Origin: JANQEU01 sp965228045
GTDB taxonomy: Bacteria; Bacteroidota; Bacteroidia; Cytophagales; Cyclobacteriaceae
Assembly: GCA_965228045.1 (NCBI GenBank)
Contig: OZ245789.1
Location: 4,774,001 to 4,838,000 of the forward strand
Length of the DNA stretch: 64,000 bases
Reading direction: 5' to 3'
Both the position numbers and the translations under genes were made by a program. The notes beneath the pieces are model-generated. The model was not told where the DNA came from. It saw only the letters and a program-made list of their open reading frames with translations, and ran no database searches. Positions 7,698-15,398 of the stretch are shown piece after piece. Position 1 is the stretch's first letter. The number at the start of each line of letters is the position of its first letter.

Positions 7698-9575
7698 TCA
7701 CTTAAGAAAAAGCTTACACCACCATTCAAAATTCATTAAACTCCAAATTAATAGCCTATGATTAATCCGGTGATTAATATGTTCGTCAACTACTTTCTTG
7801 ATATAATTTGGATTAATAAACTCTGATGAGGAAGTTTTTTTACTCAAGAGAAGCTCTTTGACATAACTGGCATTTTCCCCCCTATACCAACTTTCATCAG
7901 GAGAAGAAAACCCTTGTTTTTTTCTATTTGTAACCCTTTCAGGGATCAGTGTGCTCATCGATTTACGTAGTACATTTTTTCCATCTGTAAACTCCCTATA
8001 TAGATTTTTTTTCGACCTAAATTCATTCTCATCGATTCGCTTCATCTGTTCCAGTTTCCCTAGTTTATGTCGAACTGGAATTTTCTGAGCGAAATTTACA
8101 AGATCATTATCCAAAAAGGGAAACCTCTCCTCCAATCCATTAGCCATTGCTAGCCGATCTCCTACCAGCAGTAAGCCGGGTAAAAAGGTTTTAATCTCAA
8201 AATATAGGCTGTTCTGAATATGCTGTTCTGGTGAATCATATTTCAATTTATCATTGAAAGTAAAAACTCTCTCAAAGACCTTTCTGGGTTCGTCAATGTC
8301 AATCTGGTTATAGACCATCGGATTAAACAATTGCGTCTTGTCATCATCTGATACAAGTCTTTGCCAAAATCCATAGTACTGATTGAAAAAGTCACTCTGA
8401 GAAACACTATCAAAAATTCTGTAGTATCTCCATGGGTATCCGCCATATAGTTCATCTCCACCAGTCCCCTGTAGGCAAACCTTGACAAACTTTGAGGCCA
8501 AGCGAGATATATAATAATTGGAATAAGACATACCAACTCTAAGGTCTTCCAGGTGCCAAACTACTTTGGGAAGGGACCATCGAATGTCTCCAGCATTCAT
8601 GACCTGCTCGAATTGTTCCGTTTTGAAGTGATTGGCTAACAATTCGGCATCTCTCCGTTCATCGTAATTTGATTCGACTCCCGTCGCTTCGGACATATCA
8701 AAACCACATGTAAACGTAGACAATCGATTTACTTGACTGGAGGCTACAGCTACTATTGAGCCCGAGTCCATTCCACCAGAAAGATATGCCCCAACGGGAA
8801 CATCGGCTATCATTTGACGGGTTACGGCTTGCTCAAAAAGCCGCAACGTTTCATCACGAGCTTCTTCAAAAGTTATATGTTCATCGGGCTGACTAAAATC
8901 ATAGTCCCACCAGGATCTGTGTTTTATGCTTCTGGTATTCGAGTCAATTTTGACGGTATTGGCCTGCGGTAAGAGAGTAATGTCTTTGAAAAGAGTATGA
9001 TAAGAGAATTGGTTTTGAAATGTGAAGTACTCGCTAAGAGCCGAATAATCCAAGTCAATACTATAACCCGGATGTTTGATTATGGCTTTAATTTCAGAAG
9101 CGAAGGTAATTGTCCTACCATTAAACCAATAATACAGTGGCTTCACGCCGTACCTATCTCTACTTAGATAAAGTGCTTGTTCCTCGGTGTTCCAAGCCGC
9201 TATTGCAAACATTCCGTTGAAACGTTCAATTATGCTTGGTCCATATGCTGAAAGACCTTCTACAATAACTTCGGTATCTGTAGTGGAAACAAAATAGTGA
9301 CCTTTTGATTTCAATTCCTGTTTTATCTCAAGGAAGTTATAAATACATCCATTGAATACAACTACCCACTTTCCATCTTTTGATGTCATCGGTTGAGCAC
9401 CTTTTTTGCTTACATCCAATATTGCTAACCTTCTATGTCCTAAAGCGATATGGTCCTTAACATAAAAGCCTTCATCATCAGGTCCCCTGTGGGATAACTC
9501 ATTTGTCATGTCGACTAATTGAGATAACAGGAAAGGTTTTCTATTCAGGTTAAAAACTCCAACAATTCCACACAT
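7698..9575 (-). CDS. asnB: Asparagine synthase-like glutamine amidotransferase
   Basis: This 625-residue protein starts MCGIVGVF, so removal of Met exposes the nucleophile Cys2 of class II glutamine amidotransferases. RGPDDEG and the FNGCIYNF region complete the glutaminase site. The synthetase domain has the ATP pyrophosphatase loop SGGMDS (266-271) and a later GTGGDELYGGYPW. Full-length AsnB in a polysaccharide locus generally acts on sugar carboxylates instead of, or as well as, aspartate. The locus makes a diacetamido-uronic acid, UDP-GlcA and probably UDP-GalA. I therefore infer that this enzyme converts a uronic acid to its uronamide. It ends 16 bases before the acyltransferase start. 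Confidence 0.88.
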   Translation of the reverse strand: MCGIVGVFNLNRKPFLLSQLVDMTNELSHRGPDDEGFYVKDHIALGHRRLAILDVSKKGAQPMTSKDGKWVVVFNGCIYNFLEIKQELKSKGHYFVSTTDTEVIVEGLSAYGPSIIERFNGMFAIAAWNTEEQALYLSRDRYGVKPLYYWFNGRTITFASEIKAIIKHPGYSIDLDYSALSEYFTFQNQFSYHTLFKDITLLPQANTVKIDSNTRSIKHRSWWDYDFSQPDEHITFEEARDETLRLFEQAVTRQMIADVPVGAYLSGGMDSGSIVAVASSQVNRLSTFTCGFDMSEATGVESNYDERRDAELLANHFKTEQFEQVMNAGDIRWSLPKVVWHLEDLRVGMSYSNYYISRLASKFVKVCLQGTGGDELYGGYPWRYYRIFDSVSQSDFFNQYYGFWQRLVSDDDKTQLFNPMVYNQIDIDEPRKVFERVFTFNDKLKYDSPEQHIQNSLYFEIKTFLPGLLLVGDRLAMANGLEERFPFLDNDLVNFAQKIPVRHKLGKLEQMKRIDENEFRSKKNLYREFTDGKNVLRKSMSTLIPERVTNRKKQGFSSPDESWYRGENASYVKELLLSKKTSSSEFINPNYIKKVVDEHINHRINHRLLIWSLMNFEWWCKLFLK

Positions 9576-9581
9576 GAGTGA

Positions 9582-10730
9582 TCAGATACTTTTAATGGCG
9601 TTAATTACATATTCGTAATCTTCTTCTACCATACGGTTATGCAGTGGAATTGCCATAGAACAGTTATTTGCAGATTCCGCTCCGGGGAAATCAGTTGGCT
9701 TAAGCTTGTAGAGATCTACATAATATTTGAGCATGTGTACGGCATGTGTGCCAGGTCGAGTGGAAACTCCGTTTATTTGAAGGGTTTTCATAATCTCGTT
9801 TCGGCTGAAAGGTGCTAAGCTTTCATCCACAAATGCTACATAAGACTGCCATCCGTGCTTATAGTCGTCGGAATGTGTTGGCAATTTTAACCACTCAATT
9901 TCCCCCAATTCCTCTTGATAATAGGATGCCCACTTTTTCCTCTCGTCTATGAAAATATCCAATTTTTTTAGCTGAATAACGCCAACAGCCCCCTGTAAGT
10001 CGGTCATCCTATAGTTGAAACCCATCATATTAAATTCAGGGAGTATATAAGGCTGAGGGCCATGGTGTCTCTGTTCTTCCGATATCGAAGCTCCATGATT
10101 GCGGAGCATACGTACTTTCTCAGCTAAATGATCGTCATTGGTGGTCACCATCCCTCCTTCACCAGTGGTTATTGATTTTCTTGGGTGAAAAGAAAAACAT
10201 CCAATAGTACCAAGTCCACCAGCGGGTTGTTCCCTGAAAGCGGCTCCTGCTGCACAGGCTCCATCTTCCACTAAAGGAATGGATCCGGCAATCTCTTTAA
10301 TTGTATCCATTTCGGCGCAAAGTCCAAAAAGATGAACTGGGATAATTGCTTTAGTTTTGGAAGTAAGTCGCCTTTTTAAATCTCTCGGATCTAAGTTGAA
10401 CGTGTTTGGATCAATATCCACAAAAACTACCTTTGCCCCGCAATAAAGTACAACATTGGCTGTGGATACCCAAGTAAATGCTGGAACAATTACTTCATCA
10501 CCCTGCTTGATATCTAATGCAACAAGAGCAAGGTGCAAAGCTGTAGTGGCACTTGTTACTGCAATGGCATGTTTGACCTTATGCCGCTTTGCAAACAAAT
10601 CTTCAAATTCACGTACTCTTGGTCCGGAAGTCAGCCACCCCGTAATCAGCGGTTCTTTAATTGCTTCCCATTCCTCCAGGCCCGTTACAGGTAAAGAAAT
10701 TGGAATATTTCGTTTAGATTTTAATGTCAT
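9582..10730 (-). CDS. DegT/DnrJ/EryC1/StrS-family PLP sugar aminotransferase
   Basis: The 382 residues match nucleotide-sugar aminotransferases, with PAFTWVSTANV near residue 85, the PLP-phosphate region VEDGACAAG, and the Schiff-base lysine Lys185 in FHPRKSITTGEGG. It ends six bases before asnB. It would transfer an amino group from glutamate to a keto-sugar. The substrate may be a 4-keto-6-deoxy sugar made by rfbB, but other keto-sugars are possible. It is the second such gene in the locus and is clearly different from the WbpE-type one at 16603-17748. Together with the formyltransferase it could provide an N-formylamino sugar. Confidence 0.88.
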   Translation of the reverse strand: MTLKSKRNIPISLPVTGLEEWEAIKEPLITGWLTSGPRVREFEDLFAKRHKVKHAIAVTSATTALHLALVALDIKQGDEVIVPAFTWVSTANVVLYCGAKVVFVDIDPNTFNLDPRDLKRRLTSKTKAIIPVHLFGLCAEMDTIKEIAGSIPLVEDGACAAGAAFREQPAGGLGTIGCFSFHPRKSITTGEGGMVTTNDDHLAEKVRMLRNHGASISEEQRHHGPQPYILPEFNMMGFNYRMTDLQGAVGVIQLKKLDIFIDERKKWASYYQEELGEIEWLKLPTHSDDYKHGWQSYVAFVDESLAPFSRNEIMKTLQINGVSTRPGTHAVHMLKYYVDLYKLKPTDFPGAESANNCSMAIPLHNRMVEEDYEYVINAIKSI

Positions 10731-10748
10731 ATTTACATAGATAAGTTT

Positions 10749-11729
10749 TTAAGATTTATCTAATCCAGTTTTAATCCTCCAATCAATTAACTTCTGCAGA
10801 CCTTCTTTCAAATTATATTTGTACTTGAATCCTAGTTCTTTTTCCGCTTTCTCCCTTGAACCTATTCGATTCTGAACAAGGGCTCTGGCATCATCTGCAG
10901 AATATGGCTTATAAGTAACCTGGAGACTTGAGTTCTTCAACTCAAGAATTAGGTCACAAAGTTCTTTAATTGACGTTTGTACTTCGGTCCCTACATTGTA
11001 CATCCCAAATTCTGTTTCGCTTTTTAATGCGGCAACATTACACTGGGCCACGTCTTCTACATATATAAAGTCATAGGCTTGACTTCCATCGCCATTGATA
11101 ACGGGAGCCTCATTTGCTTCGATTTTATTCAACATAATAGGTACAACTCCTGTATAAGCAGCCGTCTGATCCTGATGGGGTCCATATACGTTCATGTATC
11201 TTAAGCCAATTACTTGTAAGCCATACCGATCGTTAAAAGCCGTGGCCATGGCCTCACCAGCTATTTTAGTTGCTCCATAGAAATTCTTATTATTAAATGG
11301 ATGACTTTCTCTCATTGGAAGTTCCACTGCATCTCCATAAACTGATGCAGAGGACGACCATATCAGTTTCTTAATATTGTTATTAACACAAGCTTCTAGA
11401 ACATTGAATGTTCCAGCGATATTCACGTCAAATGCTGTTCGCGGAAAGTCCTTGCAATGAAGTAGCCACATCGCTGCGAGACAGATAACGTAATCTTTAC
11501 CTTTCATAGCAGCATTTAAAATGTCCGTCTCCCTTACGTCGCCTCCTACCGGAAAGATTCGGCACCTTGGATCATTCAACTGATCTTTTAGGTATTCGTG
11601 CTTCCCTCTTGCGAAGTTGTCATAAACCACAACTTCGTCGACATCCTCTTTGAGGAGTTCAGACACAACAAAACTTCCAATAAAACCCGCTCCTCCAATA
11701 ACGAGAACCTTTGAATTTTCGAGATCCAT
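10749..11729 (-). CDS. NAD-dependent nucleotide-sugar epimerase/dehydratase (extended SDR)
   Basis: This 326-residue extended SDR has the cofactor motif GGAGFIGSFVV near the N-terminus, the catalytic Tyr and Lys in FYGATKIAGE, and a preceding SSSASVYGD. LRYMNVYGPHQDQTAAYTGVVP and the FIYVEDVA segment are typical of UDP-glucose 4-epimerase/UDP-GlcNAc C4-epimerase-like proteins. It is separated from the Wzt gene by only 3 bases and from the aminotransferase by 18. It may epimerise or dehydrate a UDP-sugar that the aminotransferase then uses. It lacks the features of RmlD, so it is not the missing dTDP-rhamnose reductase. Confidence 0.85.
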   Translation of the reverse strand: MDLENSKVLVIGGAGFIGSFVVSELLKEDVDEVVVYDNFARGKHEYLKDQLNDPRCRIFPVGGDVRETDILNAAMKGKDYVICLAAMWLLHCKDFPRTAFDVNIAGTFNVLEACVNNNIKKLIWSSSASVYGDAVELPMRESHPFNNKNFYGATKIAGEAMATAFNDRYGLQVIGLRYMNVYGPHQDQTAAYTGVVPIMLNKIEANEAPVINGDGSQAYDFIYVEDVAQCNVAALKSETEFGMYNVGTEVQTSIKELCDLILELKNSSLQVTYKPYSADDARALVQNRIGSREKAEKELGFKYKYNLKEGLQKLIDWRIKTGLDKS

Positions 11730-11732
11730 GAA

Positions 11733-13022
11733 CTATTCTATTTTACTAATTTTCCAATTTGATTTTGCATGGACGAAACCGTGCACAGTACCCCACGGGT
11801 AGTCTAATCCCTTAAAATTTGATTCTTTCGATACATTGAACTGCATAAAGTTCTCAACGTAATCTATATCCGCACCCGAATGAAAATGGGAGATTGAAAG
11901 GCCAAATGAATACCTTCCGGGCATCAGGTTTTCGTCAATTTCCACTATTACCTCATACAGGCCTTTTTCGATAGCTAGTGATTTAAACAGATCACTTTGA
12001 CTATTTAGTACAATTTTTTCTCCAAATACATTCAATATATATAGCGAGATATTGGCGTCAGGCACATCCTCAAATACCTCTAATGTTAAACGCACGATCA
12101 AGGTTTCATGAAAGTAGAAATCGATTTTTGGTGTCATATCTGTTCCAGATACCACCAGATTCTTGAATTTTGCTTCGCCAGTCCCATGCAGTCTCGAGTC
12201 ATCTGTTATTTGACTATCTATTGTATCCCCTGCCGAGGCTACACTAAGATACTGTGAAATGATACTACCAGTCTCATCATAGTCTATCAATTCTCCATCT
12301 TTTAAGTAAACAGACTTTGTACAAAGTGATCGAATGGACGCCATGTTATGACTAACAAAGATGATAGTCCTTCCTTCATTGGTAACATCCTGCATTTTGC
12401 CAATACATTTTTTTTGAAAATCCGCATCTCCTACTGCAAGTACCTCATCGACTACTAATATTTCTGGTTCCAGATGAGCAGCTACAGAAAAAGCAAGTCT
12501 AACATACATGCCGCTACTATATCTTTTAACAGGTGTGTCAATATATCTTTGAACTCCTGAAAATTGGACAATTTCATCATACTTTCTTTTGATCTCATTT
12601 TTCGTCATTCCTAAAATTGCTCCATTCAAAAAGATATTTTCTTTACCGGTCAATTCCGGATGAAAGCCAGTACCGACTTCCAAGAGGCTGGCTATTCGGC
12701 CCTTGACCTTTACCTTACCAGATGTTGGACTGGTAACCTGGGAAAGTATCTTAAGCAGGGTACTTTTACCTGCTCCGTTCCTTCCAATAATCCCAACAGA
12801 ATCTCCATGATTGATGTCAAATGATATATCTCTCAGACTCCACACTATATCACTTTGGCCCTTCACTGACCTATCGTTTGTTTCACCTACTCTTAAAAAT
12901 GGGTCTTCTTTTCCCCTCATATTTGCCCACAATCGTTCTAGGTCTTTGCTCAAGGTTCCGGTACTAAATTGACCAATTTGGTAAGCTTTCGATAGGTTTT
13001 CAATTTTTATAGCCGTGCTCAT
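11733..13022 (-). CDS. wzt: Polysaccharide ABC exporter, ATP-binding subunit with Wzt C-terminal domain
   Basis: The nucleotide-binding domain has Walker A GRNGAGKST (80-88), the signature YSSGMYVRLAF, Walker B EILVVDEVLAVGD and the switch His in FVSHN. From about residue 255 a 170-residue beta-rich extension follows, like the carbohydrate-binding C-terminal domain of Wzt proteins that recognise chain-terminating modifications before export. It overlaps the Wzm permease gene by 1 bp. With no Wzx or Wzy in the window, ABC-dependent export of a finished polymer is the likely route. The extension makes recognition of a capping residue by this exporter plausible. Confidence 0.92.
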   Translation of the reverse strand: MSTAIKIENLSKAYQIGQFSTGTLSKDLERLWANMRGKEDPFLRVGETNDRSVKGQSDIVWSLRDISFDINHGDSVGIIGRNGAGKSTLLKILSQVTSPTSGKVKVKGRIASLLEVGTGFHPELTGKENIFLNGAILGMTKNEIKRKYDEIVQFSGVQRYIDTPVKRYSSGMYVRLAFSVAAHLEPEILVVDEVLAVGDADFQKKCIGKMQDVTNEGRTIIFVSHNMASIRSLCTKSVYLKDGELIDYDETGSIISQYLSVASAGDTIDSQITDDSRLHGTGEAKFKNLVVSGTDMTPKIDFYFHETLIVRLTLEVFEDVPDANISLYILNVFGEKIVLNSQSDLFKSLAIEKGLYEVIVEIDENLMPGRYSFGLSISHFHSGADIDYVENFMQFNVSKESNFKGLDYPWGTVHGFVHAKSNWKISKIE

Positions 13023-13876
13023 TATACCGTATCTACAAATGTTTTCTCAACTCTATTAAAGACAACTACACCTATAATCAAAATAATTGCCGTTACTCCG
13101 CCACTGTAAGTCAAAGCCTCCGCATCAAACACTCCCTCTCCAAACAAACCTTTTCTTATCCCCTCAATCAAAAAAGACAAAGGATTTGCGGCCACAAGTG
13201 TGTATATGTTTCCGGAAACACTACTTAGTGGATATACTACGGATGTAGTATACATTAATAGTTGAATACTAAAATTGACCAACAATGCCAGATCCCTGTA
13301 TTTTGTAGTCAGTGCTGACACCACCAGACCTAATCCCAACCCTAAAGCTGCCATGATGGCTATCAATAATGGTAGAATCAATATGTAAACTGTGACGTTC
13401 GGTACCCAACCACCTGCTATAAAATATATGTAAATTATTCCAAGTAATATACACTGAACTCCAAATCGTACTAGGTTTGAAATCACAATGCTTATCGGCA
13501 TAATAATACGTGGGAAGTATACTTTTCCGAAAATTCCGGTATTATCTGTAAACACCGTTGATGTTTTTCTCAAACAATCGGAAAAATATGTCCAAGCAGT
13601 AATTCCAGTTAGGTAAAATAATGGCTGAGGAATACCATCTGTTGATAAACCCGCTAAGTTTCCAAAAACGAAAACATAAACTGCCATTGTAAAAAGAGGT
13701 TGAATAAAAAACCAAATGGGCCCAAGGATCGTCTGCTTGTAAAAGGAAATGAAATCTCTTTTTACGAACATCACTAACAAGTCTCTGTATTTCCAAATTT
13801 GATCTAATCTGAGATCAAAAAGACTGTTTTTCGGAAGGATAACTAAGTCCCAGTCGTTTTCGTTTGAAGCTTTCAT
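13022..13876 (-). CDS. wzm: Polysaccharide ABC exporter, permease subunit
   Basis: The 284 residues form about six membrane segments, starting near residue 60 (IWFFIQPLFTMAVYVFVF) and ending with IILIIGVVVFNRVEKTF. The N-terminal amphipathic stretch (DQIWKYRDLLVMFVKRDFISFYKQT) is the gate helix of the ABC-2/Wzm family, and NPLSFLIEGIRKGLFGEG is a conserved loop. It forms the inner-membrane channel with Wzt. The start at 13876 is an ATG and lies 35 bases downstream of the winged-helix gene, so the regulator pair, permease and ATPase are probably cotranscribed from the promoter at 15275-15304. Confidence 0.92.
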   Translation of the reverse strand: MKASNENDWDLVILPKNSLFDLRLDQIWKYRDLLVMFVKRDFISFYKQTILGPIWFFIQPLFTMAVYVFVFGNLAGLSTDGIPQPLFYLTGITAWTYFSDCLRKTSTVFTDNTGIFGKVYFPRIIMPISIVISNLVRFGVQCILLGIIYIYFIAGGWVPNVTVYILILPLLIAIMAALGLGLGLVVSALTTKYRDLALLVNFSIQLLMYTTSVVYPLSSVSGNIYTLVAANPLSFLIEGIRKGLFGEGVFDAEALTYSGGVTAIILIIGVVVFNRVEKTFVDTV

Positions 13877-13911
13877 ATCATTAAATAGAATGAACTTTTC
13901 TAATTAAAATA

Positions 13912-14457
13912 TTATTCTATGTTATCAGGTTTAAGGTACAAGAGGATCCCAGAACTTAATCGAAGCTTCTTTTCAAAATCAGGAAACTCCTCTGGCCTCA
14001 GAACCAAGGTTCGGATCTTGCGATGTATTAAAACTTCAGCTTTTTCAATAAGTTGATCCAAAAATCGTCTGTCAACATTACCAAGTATAACAAGATCAAT
14101 CAAACCCGAATCCTTCCCCAAAGAATAATCCCCTACTACCCATGCGCCCTGAAGATCCCCGAGTTTCATAATTACCTGATCTACAAGACTATCTAATCCA
14201 AGATACTTGGAAACAATACCGGTTATCTCGGGAAAAAGTGGGTGACTTTTATTCGCTTTATAAACAATAGTATTCCCTTGAGTTTTGCTTTCCAGAAAAC
14301 CTGCTTTAGAAAGTCGATTTAATTCCACTCTCACTGCATTCGAAGATTCACCAAATTCTTCCGCCAGGTTTCGTAAATAACCTTGTGTGTTAGCATTGCT
14401 AAAAAACTTTAATAGCAATTTCAGACGGGTTTTGGATGTGATTAGTGTGTCAAGCAC
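13912..14457 (-). CDS. Winged-helix regulator fused to degenerate nucleotidyltransferase-like domain
   Basis: This 181-residue protein starts at GTG (14455-14457). Residues 1-70 form an ArsR-like winged helix (YLRNLAEEFGESSNAVRVEL, then a KAGFLESKTQGNTIVYKAN wing). Residues 100-175 resemble a small MNT-type nucleotidyltransferase: the usual GSxxxG..DxD becomes GDYSLG at 109-114 with LID at 119-121, so the first catalytic Asp is missing and catalysis is unlikely. It probably binds DNA and senses a ligand. It sits between the UpxY-like gene and the exporter genes. Plausible targets are the inverted repeat inside the promoter at 15280-15300 or the AGTCC/GGACT repeats in its own leader, but neither is shown. 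Confidence 0.75.
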   Translation of the reverse strand: MLDTLITSKTRLKLLLKFFSNANTQGYLRNLAEEFGESSNAVRVELNRLSKAGFLESKTQGNTIVYKANKSHPLFPEITGIVSKYLGLDSLVDQVIMKLGDLQGAWVVGDYSLGKDSGLIDLVILGNVDRRFLDQLIEKAEVLIHRKIRTLVLRPEEFPDFEKKLRLSSGILLYLKPDNIE

Positions 14458-14690
14458 GTAAGATCGAAACTTTATTTTGCTGACTGAAGCATTTAGTCCA
14501 CTTTATGTACACCAAGGTCCAGGACTTATTTGAGAACTAATTCAAGAAATATTTAAAATCCAATTTTCCGGATGTTGCATCTACTTTACAGCTCCGCCCT
14601 TTCAGTCCCATTATGGACTTAGCCAATTAAAAGTAAATAACCATTTATCAGACCCTTAAAATGTAGGTGAGTGAAAATCAATACACATGA
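14458..14690 (-). promoter_or_regulatory. 233-base leader between UpxY-like gene and winged-helix gene
   Basis: No ORF or convincing promoter was found here. It contains repeated AGTCC/GGACT half-sites: 14495-14499, 14522-14526 and a small hairpin-forming pair at 14604-14608/14615-14619. Just downstream of the hairpin on the minus strand is GGCGGAGCTGT (14588-14598), which resembles the ops pause element GGCGGTAGCGT used by RfaH but lacks one T. Such a leader would be a reasonable target for the antiterminator encoded immediately upstream. This is a weak, similarity-only inference. Confidence 0.3.
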
Positions 14691-15212
14691 CTACATCCCG
14701 GAGTTCAAAGTTTTTTGTACTTTATTCGTGCTTAGATCCACACGCATTGTTAAACCTAAGCCACTCAATTTTAGATATAAATAATTCCCTTGCTTATCAA
14801 GCACCCGACCCTTCCGATTGATCAGCGGTCCAGAACTGATTTCGGCTATATCTCCTTCCTCAAAGTTGAATATCTCTATTTGGTCGTGATCAAAGTCATT
14901 TAGCCAACTTTTAATTCGATCTATTTCATATTCCTTTACAACAGCCGGACTCCCTAACCAGTACATATAACGAACTATACCAGGAACACTAAAGACACGA
15001 TCTCTTTTGCTTTCCTCAATTTTAACAAAGCAATAGGACCTAAATAGAGGCTCTTCCACCCATTTCCATCGATCTGACCATCTACGTTGATATTTTCTGA
15101 CGGGGCAGTAGACCTCTATTCCCATTGATGCCAAACGACCGGCAACCGATTTCTCGGATCGGGATTTTGTGTATATAACATACCAGTTTCTTTGCGAAAT
15201 ATCCTGATTCAT
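14691..15212 (-). CDS. NusG-family transcription antiterminator, UpxY/RfaH-like
   Basis: The 173 residues, counted from the ATG at 15212, have an NGN domain starting NWYVIYTKSRSEKSVAGRL. The segment PLFRSYCFVKIEE follows, then VPGIVRYMYWLG as in UpxY and RfaH, and a KOW-like C-terminal domain (FEEGDIAEISSGPLINRKGR). An upstream in-frame TTG at 15221 would add three residues. Proteins of this type bind RNA polymerase at the leader of their own polysaccharide operon and prevent premature termination. It is the first gene after a strong promoter and a terminator, so it probably controls expression of the exporter and modification genes downstream. Confidence 0.9.
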   Translation of the reverse strand: MNQDISQRNWYVIYTKSRSEKSVAGRLASMGIEVYCPVRKYQRRWSDRWKWVEEPLFRSYCFVKIEESKRDRVFSVPGIVRYMYWLGSPAVVKEYEIDRIKSWLNDFDHDQIEIFNFEEGDIAEISSGPLINRKGRVLDKQGNYLYLKLSGLGLTMRVDLSTNKVQKTLNSGM

Positions 15213-15274
15213 CTTACTCAACCATAACTATTATTTCAATATATATGCATGAAAAAATAGCCGAATTCAGGTAA

Positions 15275-15304
15275 CAAAATTACTCGATATCGATGAGTAA
15301 ACAA
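15275..15304 (-). promoter_or_regulatory. Bacteroidota-type promoter for the UpxY-exporter transcription unit
   Basis: On the minus strand a TTG (-33 element, 15302-15304) is followed after 19 bases by TAATTTTG (15275-15282), an exact match to the TAnnTTTG -7 pattern. Transcription should start near 15268, giving a leader of about 55 bases before the ATG at 15212. It lies between the wzz terminator and the UpxY-like gene, exactly where a new transcription unit would need to begin. Confidence 0.65.
15280..15300. promoter_or_regulatory. Inverted repeat TTACTC-N9-GAGTAA inside the promoter spacer
   Basis: Two perfect 6-base arms (15280-15285 and 15295-15300) flank nine bases. The repeat fills the spacer between the -33 and -7 elements and touches the 5' end of the -7 box, so a dimeric protein bound here would block polymerase. 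The winged-helix protein encoded two genes downstream is a candidate ligand. No second copy was seen near other starts in the window. Confidence 0.5.
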
Positions 15305-15346
15305 GTCGATTGATTCATTATTGTGTGGAAATTGAACCCTGCCAGT

Positions 15347-15374
15347 AAAAAAATGGCCTGGAAATTCATCCGGC
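15347..15374 (-). terminator. Probable intrinsic terminator after wzz
   Basis: On the minus strand GCCGG and CCAGGC (15356-15374) pair with one bulged A around an eight-base loop and are followed by CA and seven Ts (15347-15353). It begins 25 bases after the wzz stop codon. It marks the end of the precursor/export unit and precedes the promoter for the UpxY unit. It might also be a target of antitermination. Confidence 0.6.
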
Positions 15375-15398
15375 TTTAAATAATGACGTAATGGGAGC

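Noticed and set aside
10749..11729. Extended SDR as the missing RmlD
   Set aside because: It has the YGATK-type epimerase active site and the length of a 4-epimerase-like SDR, not the pattern of the shorter RmlD reductases.
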